In this document: positions 1-5,983 of the stretch, in pieces
Layout: each line of letters begins with the position of its first letter
Numbering within the stretch: position 1 is the first letter of the stretch
From: Chryseobacterium sp. FH1
GTDB lineage: Bacteria; Bacteroidota; Bacteroidia; Flavobacteriales; Weeksellaceae
Assembly: GCF_000735135.1 (NCBI RefSeq)
Contig: NZ_JPLZ01000006.1
Coordinates: 248,001-312,000 of the forward strand
DNA: 64,000 bases
Direction of reading: 5' to 3'
The notes under the pieces: generated by a model
Told to the model about the DNA's origin: nothing
Database searches by the model: none
What the model saw: the letters and a program-made list of their open reading frames with translations, nothing else
Made by a program: the position numbers and the translations under genes

Positions 1-43
1 TCCCTTTAGGGTCGGGGGAAGGATTTTTCTGATGTAACGATTT

Positions 44-388
44 GCAACTCCAGATGCGGTAGATCTATCTTCTGCATACTTACTTGGTTTTTGTAAGATG
101 TACCCGATACAGAAAAATCCCATTCCCCTCCTCTGGAGGGGTGCCAGCGCCAGCAGGTGGGGTGGTTTTTCACGCCCAGGAGTCATCGCAGATTCGCAAT
201 TTATGACTGTAGTTTAGGCATTTCAAAAGAAAAATTCACAAACCATGCAACTCCAACATACCGTGGATCTATCTTCGGCATCCTTACTTGGTTTTTGTAA
301 GATGTATCCGATACAGAAAAATTCTCATTCCCCTCCTCTGGAGGGGTGCCCGCGCCAGCGGGTGGAGGTGGTTTTTCGCGCCCAGAAG
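44..388. repeat. Pair of diverged direct repeats of about 140 bp
   Basis: Copy 1 runs from about 44 to 185 and copy 2 from about 245 to 388, a period of roughly 200 bp. Both contain TACTTGGTTTTTGTAAGATG, then GATACAGAAAAAT, then CCCCTCCTCTGGAGGGGTGCC, a GC-rich inverted repeat, and end in a GTGGTTTTTC.CGCCCAG block. Many substitutions separate them, so they are old. The GC-rich parts resemble short intergenic repeats scattered in flavobacterial genomes (general knowledge). No gene is supported in 1-487; the ORF possible on the minus strand at 201-410 lies wholly inside the repeats. Confidence 0.8.
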
Positions 389-438
389 ATATCGCTGATT
401 TCCATCCCATAACCTTTCTTTAATATGTTTCAAAACAA

Positions 439-463
439 GAGCCTCTCGAGATACGAGAGGCTC
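439..463 (-). terminator. Rho-independent terminator of the leftward cassette
   Basis: A perfect 10-bp stem, GAGCCTCTCG / CGAGAGGCTC, with a 5-nt loop lies 24 nt beyond the last minus-strand gene (stop at 488). On the minus strand it is followed by a short T-rich run (TGTTTTG). Confidence 0.7.
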
Positions 464-487
464 AGTAGTTCCAGAGTCACTACAACT

Positions 488-679
488 TTATTTCTGAAAC
501 TTGTTTTTAAGGGTTGTGATAAGAGATTTGACCATCAAGGTCGCCACAAAGCTGGAAATACCACCCACCGAGGCCAATATGATGGTCTTGATAAGGTCTT
601 CGCTGTGTATGTTTACAAAGATGGTCAACACCGTTCCAAACGCAGTACTGACTTTCGTTGGGTTATCCACGTAATGCAT
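488..679 (-). CDS. Small membrane protein, last gene of DUF5675 cassette
   Basis: 63-aa protein with one or two hydrophobic segments (about residues 14-24 and 28-48) and a basic C-terminus ending KNKFQK. It is the last gene of a four-gene leftward cassette and ends just before a strong terminator. The company of a DUF5675 protein and a second small membrane protein recalls phage or tailocin lysis genes, so a holin-like role is possible, but no family signature can be seen. The opposite-strand ORF at 425-685 is its shadow. Function not recognised. Confidence 0.6.
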   Translation of the reverse strand: MHYVDNPTKVSTAFGTVLTIFVNIHSEDLIKTIILASVGGISSFVATLMVKSLITTLKNKFQK

Positions 680-693
680 AGCTGATACATTTG

Positions 694-906
694 CTAATCA
701 TCCCTGTGAATGGCGGTTTGACTGATGGCTGAGGCAATACCGCCCGCAACGGCGAGATAACCCGCAGTGGTGATTACAACAGCAGGTAGTGCTATGGGAG
801 CTGTGGCGATCACACCACTGACTGCCGTCAGAAGCAGACCTAGATTTCTTATCACTTTAAAGAATTTCGGAGTGGGCTCCTGAATTCTATCTATTACTTT
901 TTTCAT
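694..906 (-). CDS. Small two-segment membrane protein of DUF5675 cassette
   Basis: 70-aa protein. A basic N-terminus (MKKVIDRIQEPTPKFFKVIRN) is followed by two hydrophobic stretches, about residues 21-40 and 43-60, separated by a short turn. It starts 57 nt after the DUF5675 gene and ends 14 nt before the next small membrane gene, so it is probably co-transcribed with both. Size and topology would suit a holin-like protein; this is inference from context only. Confidence 0.6.
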   Translation of the reverse strand: MKKVIDRIQEPTPKFFKVIRNLGLLLTAVSGVIATAPIALPAVVITTAGYLAVAGGIASAISQTAIHRDD

Positions 907-923
907 AATATGGGGTTTATTGG

Positions 924-960
924 AAAAATCCCTTCCTTTAGGGTTTGAGGGAGGATTTTT
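924..960. repeat. Inverted repeat between cassette genes, related to window start
   Basis: AAAAATCC at 924-931 pairs with GGATTTTT at 953-960; the loop contains CTTTAGGGT. The same motif (TTTAGGGT ... GGATTTTTCT) occurs at 4-30 and is a dispersed intergenic repeat here. On the minus strand it lies after the DUF5675 stop codon and could act as a weak terminator or processing stem. Confidence 0.45.
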
Positions 961-963
961 CTC

Positions 964-1356
964 TTATTTAATGGTTAATGTTATCGTATATCCTTTCTCC
1001 AGATACGGAAAAATGACTTCTTTTAGTCGTTCGAAGGCGATCCGCGATCGGAGGCCTTTTCCTTCACCGGTCAGTTCAGAGACCGGGGCAATGCAACCAT
1101 TCAGTTCTTTCAGGGCATCATTGGCGGGATGAAACAGGATCAGCGCTCTGTTTTTGACATTCACCACTTCCAGATGCCATTTGAATTTTCTGCTATAACG
1201 TTTCTTGAGACGGTAAGTGCCTTCGGGAATGCAGGAGATTCTTTTTTGATTGTCCCGCCAGGGCAATTCGATCGTATGGCAGATCTTGTGACCGTTGACG
1301 GATAAAGTGCCGTTGCTTCCTGTTGGGAAATACTGTCTTTTTAGCACAAGTTCCAT
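964..1356 (-). CDS. DUF5675 family protein
   Basis: 130-aa protein recognised as DUF5675 by its start (MELVLKRQYFPTGSNGTL), the HTIELPW segment, IPEGTYRLKKR, the ILFHPAND stretch and the final GCIAPVS...GKGLRSR...AFERL block. The family is small, occurs in phages, prophages and Bacteroidota genomes, and has no established activity known to me; the conserved ELPW, Gly-rich and Cys/His positions suggest an enzyme-like fold. It begins 2 nt after the stop of the upstream 250-aa gene, so translation is probably coupled. The cassette lies outside the prophage attachment site and is therefore host-borne or a remnant of an older element. Confidence 0.8.
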   Translation of the reverse strand: MELVLKRQYFPTGSNGTLSVNGHKICHTIELPWRDNQKRISCIPEGTYRLKKRYSRKFKWHLEVVNVKNRALILFHPANDALKELNGCIAPVSELTGEGKGLRSRIAFERLKEVIFPYLEKGYTITLTIK

Positions 1357-1358
1357 GG

Positions 1359-2111
1359 TTAGCCAATAACGTCAATGAGCTTCAAAGCATTGTAGGTGCC
1401 ATTCTTCAGCGGGTAGTTCACACCGTTGACTTGTTGGTAGAATTCGACACCTAAAGCCAAAAAGAGCGGGTGGGTGGAATCTTCGGTAAGTTGCAAAGGG
1501 ATATCTAGTGCTGCTGTAAGATGATTGTCCCATGCAATTACATCAGACTCTCCGCTTGGTGCCACATACGTCTCGTTTTCGAAATCGATTTCCATGGCGG
1601 CGGCAGTGAGTTTAAAATGGGTGGTTCCTCCGGGAGCGGTGATCATCTGGGTCGGGACAAACGGTTGGAAGGATATCCCAGCTTCGCCTGTTGCTCTGTC
1701 CAATGTGTTTTCCCACGGCGCGTAGATGGTGTTTCCCAATTTCCCGTTCGCATTGAAATCGAATCCGATCAGAAGTTCCGCCTCGCCATCGATGACGTTT
1801 CTAAGACCTCTCGGATTGGTGGTGTCCATTTGTACTACTTTTACCATTTCCTTGGTCAGCCTGCTCACCATTTTGCTGTCATTGATATTTTGCAAAAGGT
1901 GACGGATAGAATTTCTCAGCACTTTGCCTGCCTTTCCGGCCCGCCCGAATTCAGCACCGTTTTCCCGGGTTCTTTGGAAGGCTGGGTCGTTTCTGATCCT
2001 GTCTGCAGATACGCCACCTTTCTCTCTAGCGAGGTAGCCGTCTTTGGATTTGTAGAAGGTGATGCCTCCGATGGTGCCTCCTAGTTTGATAATACTTCTT
2101 TGTCTTGCCAT
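1359..2111 (-). CDS. Conserved flavobacterial protein (250 aa), first gene of DUF5675 cassette
   Basis: Starts MARQRSIIKLGGTIGGITFY, followed by KDGYLAREKGGVS and PAFQRTRENGAEFGRAGKAGK. This N-terminal pattern belongs to a protein that recurs in Bacteroidota genomes, commonly next to DUF5675 genes. The N-terminal third is basic and Gly-rich; the remainder looks like a beta-rich structural domain without signal peptide or membrane segment. Such a composition recalls phage or tailocin structural proteins, but no activity is known to me. The 187-aa plus-strand ORF at 1521-2084 is its shadow. Confidence 0.75.
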   Translation of the reverse strand: MARQRSIIKLGGTIGGITFYKSKDGYLAREKGGVSADRIRNDPAFQRTRENGAEFGRAGKAGKVLRNSIRHLLQNINDSKMVSRLTKEMVKVVQMDTTNPRGLRNVIDGEAELLIGFDFNANGKLGNTIYAPWENTLDRATGEAGISFQPFVPTQMITAPGGTTHFKLTAAAMEIDFENETYVAPSGESDVIAWDNHLTAALDIPLQLTEDSTHPLFLALGVEFYQQVNGVNYPLKNGTYNALKLIDVIG

Positions 2112-2237
2112 TTGTTTTGAGATTTAAGTTAAAATTGGTTTGATTACACTTCAATCATTTTTTTGTTGCAACAGTTTTGATTGATTTCTACAGCAAATTT
2201 TAGCTTAAAAAATAGACCGTCAAAGCCTTGGGTGTTC

Positions 2238-2270
2238 CAGATGTCCTGAATTGACACAGATGTCTTGAAT
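2238..2270. repeat. Two direct repeats at 19-bp period upstream of 2350
   Basis: CAGATGTCCTGAAT at 2238-2251 and CAGATGTCTTGAAT at 2257-2270 differ at one base and are spaced 19 bp, close to two helical turns. They lie about 80 bp upstream of the small plus-strand gene at 2350 and about 130 bp upstream of the leftward cassette, so they could be a regulator binding site for either. The rest of 2112-2349 shows nothing else recognisable. Confidence 0.4.
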
Positions 2271-2349
2271 GATCAGAAAAGACCTGCAGAAAATTTCTTA
2301 ACTTGCATAGATCAGAATAGATAAACCGAACCAAAGGCATACATAGAGT

Positions 2350-2553
2350 ATGGAAAAGAAGATGAACAGGGTGTGCATCTATCCGAAAGACATACAGCTG
2401 ATAACGGGTAAAAGTTATCGCCAGAGTACACGATTGATGCAGAAGATCCGAAAAGATCTCAGCAAACGCCCCAACGAGTTCCTGACAATTGAAGAGTTTT
2501 GCTCTTATTCAGGCATCAAATACGAGCAGTTGGCTCATCTTATCATCGGATAA
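2350..2553 (+). CDS. Small HTH-like protein of a Bacteroidota family
   Basis: 67-aa protein MEKKMNRVCIYPKDIQ... followed by TGKSYRQSTRLMQKIRKDL and FLTIEEFCSYSGIKYEQL. It resembles a small Bacteroidota family found near mobile elements and regulators, with a pattern like a winged-helix/excisionase fold (ITGKS..Y..R.MQKIRK then EFC.Y.GI). A start at residue 5 is also possible. It faces away from the leftward DUF5675 cassette across a 238-bp gap. A DNA-binding role is inferred, not shown. Confidence 0.6.
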   Translation: MEKKMNRVCIYPKDIQLITGKSYRQSTRLMQKIRKDLSKRPNEFLTIEEFCSYSGIKYEQLAHLIIG

Positions 2554-2652
2554 GTTTCAAAGGAAAATATAGTTATTTATCTCTTTTACTCTCTTATGTG
2601 ATCAGGAAACCGGTTCAAAAAGAAGCCTGAATTTTAGTCTGTATAGGATCAA

Positions 2653-2778
2653 ATGCGAAGCAAAAACAAAAGGGCAATTAGACAGGAAGTCTTTGCATCG
2701 ATAGTCGAAAGTATTATAAATGAATTAGGATATGATGGAAAACAATTCATTTCAATCACTTGCACTGATTCATCTTAA
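2653..2778 (+). CDS. Possible 41-aa ORF, maybe truncated
   Basis: Reads MRSKNKRAIRQEVFASIVES... and stops after ITCTDSS. Just beyond the stop, the +2 frame encodes a plausible continuation (LIEEGDDRRYWEYDWI) before its own stop, so this could be a small gene broken by an indel. Codon use is ordinary, but length is short. The rest of 2554-2876 shows no other supportable gene. Confidence 0.3.
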   Translation: MRSKNKRAIRQEVFASIVESIINELGYDGKQFISITCTDSS

Positions 2779-2876
2779 TTGAAGAAGGTGATGATCGAAG
2801 GTATTGGGAATATGATTGGATATGATAAAGATGATCATTCATAAAGGAAACAGAATGACTAGTAACAAGGATAAAA

Positions 2877-2910
2877 AAAAGCAATCTATTGATTTCAATA
2901 GATTGCTTTC
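2877..2910 (-). terminator. tRNA-Leu terminator, now separated from its tRNA
   Basis: AAGCAATCTATTG (2879-2891) pairs perfectly with CAATAGATTGCTT (2896-2908) around a 4-nt loop. On the minus strand the stem is followed by eight T residues (complement of the A run ending at 2880). Before phage insertion the minus-strand tRNA-Leu now at 49488-49569 would have ended only about 8 nt upstream of this hairpin, so it is best read as the tRNA terminator. It may also work in the plus direction. Confidence 0.75.
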
Positions 2911-2917
2911 ATTGTTT

Positions 2918-2932
2918 GTACCCAGTGCCGGA
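2918..2932. other. attL core of the prophage
   Basis: GTACCCAGTGCCGGA, identical to 49487-49501 and including the last bases of the tRNA-Leu gene (T arm and acceptor 3' strand). The flanking bases differ on both sides, so the identity is 15 bp. It marks the left prophage boundary. Confidence 0.85.
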
Positions 2933-2986
2933 GTATTTCGACTAAAGATTGTGACTGATTATTAATAAGTTATAAAAAATTTGTAT

Positions 2987-3295
2987 CTACTTTGTGTCAA
3001 GGTGCTTTTTTAAAATTCTTTTCATCTCTATTAAAATGACTTCTGCTTTGTCATTATTGCTGAAATACACATTTTTTTCCTCTGCAACAATATTCTCGTT
3101 TTCCTCGTAAAATAAACTTTTCAAGTCTGGATTGTATTTTCTGATAAACCAAACTAAAAAATCCATTGGCATTTTTCTTTTTCCGTGCAGATAATGGCCA
3201 ACGGAAACATCACTTATCCCCAATTCTTTACCGATTTCTGTAAAGGATATATCGTTTTTTGTAAAATACAATAAAATTTTCTCTCTGATTTCCAT
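2987..3295 (-). CDS. Phage repressor-like HTH protein (CI/Cro type)
   Basis: About 102 aa when started at MEIREKILLYFTKN; the longer frame to 3415 would run through the palindromic operator and has a non-protein-like N-terminus. Residues about 14-45 form a helix-turn-helix (FTEIGKELGISDVSVGHYL), typical of XRE/CI-like repressors. The remainder is short and charged. It is the only leftward gene at the left end, divergent from the early operon and separated from it by a large perfect palindrome, the normal arrangement of a lysogeny repressor. There is no peptidase domain, so induction is not by LexA-like self-cleavage. Confidence 0.75.
   Translation of the reverse strand: MEIREKILLYFTKNDISFTEIGKELGISDVSVGHYLHGKRKMPMDFLVWFIRKYNPDLKSLFYEENENIVAEEKNVYFSNNDKAEVILIEMKRILKKHLDTK
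2992..3000. promoter_or_regulatory. Candidate integrase arm-type site (left)
   Basis: TTGTGTCAA lies about 60 bp inside the left core and is repeated at 49320-49328 and 49332-49340 near the right core. All three are in the same orientation on the plus strand and partly overlap coding sequence, so chance or codon similarity cannot be excluded. Confidence 0.3.
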
Positions 3296-3324
3296 AGAGT
3301 TACGTGAAAAATTCAACAAATTAC

Positions 3325-3362
3325 ATCTAACATATTGTTTGGTTTCTAACAATATGTTAGAT
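3325..3362. promoter_or_regulatory. Palindromic operator between repressor and early operon
   Basis: ATCTAACATATTGTT (3325-3339) and AACAATATGTTAGAT (3348-3362) are perfect inverted repeats with an 8-nt spacer. The site lies 29 nt upstream of the repressor start and 36 nt upstream of the first early gene, where it can control both. Just to its right, TATAACGATG occurs twice (about 3374 and 3391), a possible second site. Confidence 0.75.
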
Positions 3363-3398
3363 TTGCTAATATATAACGATGTATAACAAAGTATAACG

Positions 3399-3653
3399 AT
3401 GACAAATTTAAGCAAAATTAAGGCTCCAGATAATATTCATTTGAATATTAGCGAAACCTTCGATTTTATTTATGAATGGCTTCCCCGCAATTACGCTAAG
3501 CAGTGTAAAAGAATTCTTCGTGGAAAAGACAAAAAATCGGAAGAATACATTCGTCTGGTAAAGACAAAGCGCATCAACAATCGTAAGATTTACACCGCAC
3601 TTTATCGTATTGCTTTGTTGAATAAAACTCAGATAGAAGAGATATCAAACTAA
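3399..3653 (+). CDS. Small early phage protein, unknown
   Basis: 84-aa protein, the first rightward gene after the operator. It is rich in Lys, Arg and Tyr (KQCKRILRGKDKK...KTKRINNRKIYTALYRIALL), which suits nucleic-acid binding or a Cro-like antagonist, but no HTH is clear. The start codon lies directly after the TATAACGATG repeat, giving a very short leader. No family recognised. Confidence 0.6.
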   Translation: MTNLSKIKAPDNIHLNISETFDFIYEWLPRNYAKQCKRILRGKDKKSEEYIRLVKTKRINNRKIYTALYRIALLNKTQIEEISN

Positions 3654-3669
3654 AATAATTTTTAAACTT

Positions 3670-4218
3670 ATGACCAAAACTAGAATCTATCCAGGGATGC
3701 TCGACAAATCCTTAGAATATTTCCAAGTGCACGACGTAGTTTACTTCCTGCAAAATGGAGTCGTCAAAAAGTTCACAGAACGTGAACATCATTCGGAACT
3801 TCAAGAAGTCATTGACAACGACCGGAAACTTAAAACAGTCCTTACGCAACTCTGCGGACCAGAACCAACACAACAGCAGATGCTGTTGGCAAAATGCAGA
3901 TTTGGAGGATTGGACTTTGAACCCGATTTTAAGGAAGGCAAGTCGTCTCACGATTATAGAGAATGTTCGAAACGTGGCAATTGCATCGGCGAGAACATTG
4001 TCTGCAGACCACCACTGATTAACGGAAAGGAGGTTTCACAGCAAGAACTGAAAATCCTTAGGTACTGTTCCGGAAACACCAAGAACGAAGCGATAGCGTC
4101 AGAAATGAACATCCCATATGGCACACTGACCGTAATGAAAACGAAGATTTACAAGAAATATAATTTCCAAACCAAACAACAATCGGCGACGACCCTTATG
4201 GCGAAAGGCTTATTGTAA
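3670..4218 (+). CDS. LuxR/GerE-type HTH regulator of the phage early region
   Basis: 182 aa. Residues about 121-182 form a LuxR-type DNA-binding domain: VSQQELKILRYCSGNT, then KNEAIASEMNIPYGTLTVMK and a final KQQSATTLMAKGLL. The N-terminal half has no recognised sensor but contains four Cys (RFGG...YRECSKRGNCIGENIVC), possibly a metal or redox site. It follows the 84-aa gene by 16 nt and ends before a strong terminator, so the two form a short first early transcript. It is a candidate activator for later phage promoters. Confidence 0.75.
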   Translation: MTKTRIYPGMLDKSLEYFQVHDVVYFLQNGVVKKFTEREHHSELQEVIDNDRKLKTVLTQLCGPEPTQQQMLLAKCRFGGLDFEPDFKEGKSSHDYRECSKRGNCIGENIVCRPPLINGKEVSQQELKILRYCSGNTKNEAIASEMNIPYGTLTVMKTKIYKKYNFQTKQQSATTLMAKGLL

Positions 4219-4233
4219 TTTTTTCCCTTACCC

Positions 4234-4266
4234 AAGTGCGTCGAGTTTGAGACGACGCACTTTTTA
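4234..4266 (+). terminator. Early terminator after LuxR-type gene
   Basis: AAGTGCGTCG (4234-4243) and CGACGCACTT (4253-4262) form a perfect 10-bp stem followed by TTTTT, 15 nt after the regulator stop codon. Genes beyond it need read-through, antitermination or a separate promoter. Confidence 0.8.
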
Positions 4267-4278
4267 AAATCCAAAATT

Positions 4279-4347
4279 ATGAAAACAATATTCTTAAAAA
4301 TCTGCCTCCGCTTTTCCGATAAACCCATCATCAAAACCCATTGGTAA
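4279..4347 (+). CDS. Possible 22-aa peptide ORF
   Basis: Reads MKTIFLKICLRFSDKPIIKT.. and ends 2 nt before the next small ORF. It starts right after the early terminator. A leader peptide is possible; evidence is only the ORF and its tight spacing. Confidence 0.25.
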   Translation: MKTIFLKICLRFSDKPIIKTHW

Positions 4348-4349
4348 TT

Positions 4350-4484
4350 ATGAAAAAGACCCACAAATTCCACTTTGATGATCGGAAAACAGAAAGCCGA
4401 AACTTTGACCTATCCAACTGCTTTGTCAGTATGAACGGCGTTACCGAGAAAGTAATTGTAAAAATCCTAAATCCTAAAAAATGA
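4350..4484 (+). CDS. Small early phage protein (44 aa)
   Basis: Begins MKKTHKFHFDDRKTESRNFD and ends KILNPKK; its stop overlaps the start of the next gene as ATGA at 4481-4484. This tight overlap and normal codon use support it as a real member of the small-gene string. No family recognised. Confidence 0.5.
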   Translation: MKKTHKFHFDDRKTESRNFDLSNCFVSMNGVTEKVIVKILNPKK

Positions 4485-4738
4485 ATTATTACATCCAAAA
4501 CAAAGATGCCGGATATCTTGGAAACGCAATTTATTTCTGGCGAAAAGGAAACTGCGGATATACCGCAGATTTAAATGAAAGTCAAATTTTCTCAGAGGAA
4601 GAAGCGAAAAGTATATGCAATGGAAATCCATCCAAAAATAAAGCTTGGCCAGTAGAATATATTGATAACAATCAAGGCATTCAGAGGGTTGTTGACAGTC
4701 AATATTTATGCGATGAAAACATTAAAATTTTCGACTGA
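4481..4738 (+). CDS. Small early phage protein (85 aa)
   Basis: Acidic, aromatic-rich protein (MNYYIQNKDAGYLGNAIYFW...). The centre contains SEEEAKSICNGNPSKNKAWP, resembling a small globular fold seen in many Bacteroidota phage proteins that read (Y)hhxNKxxGYLGNsxhhW. It overlaps both neighbours by a few bases, so it is translationally coupled within the early operon. Function unknown. Confidence 0.65.
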   Translation: MNYYIQNKDAGYLGNAIYFWRKGNCGYTADLNESQIFSEEEAKSICNGNPSKNKAWPVEYIDNNQGIQRVVDSQYLCDENIKIFD

Positions 4739-4936
4739 TGGCCACAATAAACAAAAAGCGGAAATACAACGCATCCCACAGATTACGCAAGAAATTGGGG
4801 GGGGGTAATTTTCCCCAACCGTTCCAAAATAATCTACACAGACCTCGATAGCGACATCACAGCTATCCCAGAAGTAAAAATATTAATCCAAGAATTCGGC
4901 TTCATCATCCAGCCGTTATTCTTTCCAAAAATTTAA
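4738..4936 (+). pseudogene. Small phage gene with +1 frameshift in a G9 tract
   Basis: The ATG overlaps the previous stop (TGATG). The frame reads MATINKKRKYNASHRLRKKL up to a run of nine G (4797-4805), then the next frame continues sensibly as VIFPNRSKIIYTDLDSDITA...QPLFFPKI to a stop at 4934-4936. With eight G the whole would be one 65-aa basic protein. As read, translation stops after about 37 residues. The cause may be a genuine mutation, slippage-based phase variation, or a sequencing error in the homopolymer. Function unknown. Confidence 0.65.
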
Positions 4937-4939
4937 ACA

Positions 4940-5398
4940 ATGAGAACTAAAAAATTCAATAAGTACGAGAAGAGAGCAATCTTCAGCAATAGATTAACAC
5001 ATTTTGAAGAAATAATCGATGATTCCACAGTGTACCCTTACCATAAAGAAAAAAAACTTGAAGATGGTTATTTGGTGAATCCAACCTGGGAGTATGAATA
5101 TTTTAGATATGGAATAACTGAAAGCGAAAAGTTTCATTGCTATGCAAAGAGAAGTTCTGAAAGAAAACAAGTCGAGGAGCACGGACTTCGGTCAGACTAC
5201 ACTATTTCTGTTAGTAGATTCAAACAAGATGAAATTCTTAAGATTCCAACAAAAGATATATATCTGTACCCTAAAGAAAAGGAAGTTGATACAGGCTTTT
5301 TTTATATAAAAATTATAGATGCTAAAATATTTATAAAGGAAAATACATTCTGGTGGAATTATGAATTTGAATTTGTAGGAAATTCATTAGAAGCTTAA
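4940..5398 (+). CDS. Unknown phage protein (152 aa)
   Basis: Charged, aromatic-rich protein without signal peptide or membrane segment, starting 3 nt after the frameshifted gene. The middle is Tyr-rich (WEYEYFRYGI) and the C-terminal third alternates hydrophobic and charged residues like beta strands. No family recognised; a plausible accessory early gene. Confidence 0.6.
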   Translation: MRTKKFNKYEKRAIFSNRLTHFEEIIDDSTVYPYHKEKKLEDGYLVNPTWEYEYFRYGITESEKFHCYAKRSSERKQVEEHGLRSDYTISVSRFKQDEILKIPTKDIYLYPKEKEVDTGFFYIKIIDAKIFIKENTFWWNYEFEFVGNSLEA

Positions 5399-5437
5399 AA
5401 GACTAATTTTTTACTTGAATAATTTTAAAAATATATT

Positions 5438-5728
5438 ATGAACTGCGATTGCTTTAAAAATACTGCCCAAAAAATTCTTGATAAAGAAACTTGGGAAAAG
5501 AGAGAGATATTGGATGTGACACACACTGGAATAATGTACACATTTGGCAACAATGCCGGAAAAACAGGTACACTTTCTTATGAGGAATTTGAATTGGAAT
5601 TAGAAGGTTTGAAAAAACCTAAAATAGTTAAGGTTAGTCACACATTTTGCCCTTTTTGTGGTGTTAAGGCTGGAAAATTAGATGAAAACGAACCAGACTC
5701 CAATCCTCTGGAAGATTTCAAAAAATAA
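5438..5728 (+). CDS. Unknown small phage protein with Cys pairs (96 aa)
   Basis: Starts MNCDCFKNTAQKIL and has a late CPFCG motif (about residues 70-74). The N-terminal CDC and the CPFC pair could bind one zinc ion. It sits in the early operon upstream of the primase. No family recognised. Confidence 0.6.
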   Translation: MNCDCFKNTAQKILDKETWEKREILDVTHTGIMYTFGNNAGKTGTLSYEEFELELEGLKKPKIVKVSHTFCPFCGVKAGKLDENEPDSNPLEDFKK

Positions 5729-5749
5729 TATTAAAAATTATCAAAAATA

Positions 5750-5950
5750 ATGGCAACGAAAAAAATAAAAATAGGAACAAAAGTTAAAGCTGGTCGTGAA
5801 CCTAATGAGTTCACAGGAGTGATAGATGGTTTTTTGGAATGGACAAATCCGTTTTCAGCATTTAATAAAAAAGGATTCGATTATATAGTCTTGGCAGATG
5901 ACGATAAAAAGCAATATAAAGTACCGTCAATGCTAGTCCAAGAATTATAA
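5750..5950 (+). CDS. Small basic phage protein (66 aa)
   Basis: Begins MATKKIKIGTKVKAGREP; short beta-strand-like repeats (FTGVIDGFL, DYIVLADDDKKQYKVP) recall small SH3- or KOW-like folds. It ends 33 nt before the primase-helicase gene. Function not known. Confidence 0.55.
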   Translation: MATKKIKIGTKVKAGREPNEFTGVIDGFLEWTNPFSAFNKKGFDYIVLADDDKKQYKVPSMLVQEL

Positions 5951-5983
5951 AAACTCCATAACCAACAAACTCAATCCACAAGA

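Noticed and set aside
425-685. 86-aa plus-strand ORF
   Set aside because: Starts in front of the terminator hairpin and runs antisense to the small membrane gene 488-679, whose composition is protein-like; this one is not.
1521-2084. 187-aa plus-strand ORF (and the 66-aa ORF at 1525)
   Set aside because: Antisense shadow of the 250-aa conserved gene 1359-2111.
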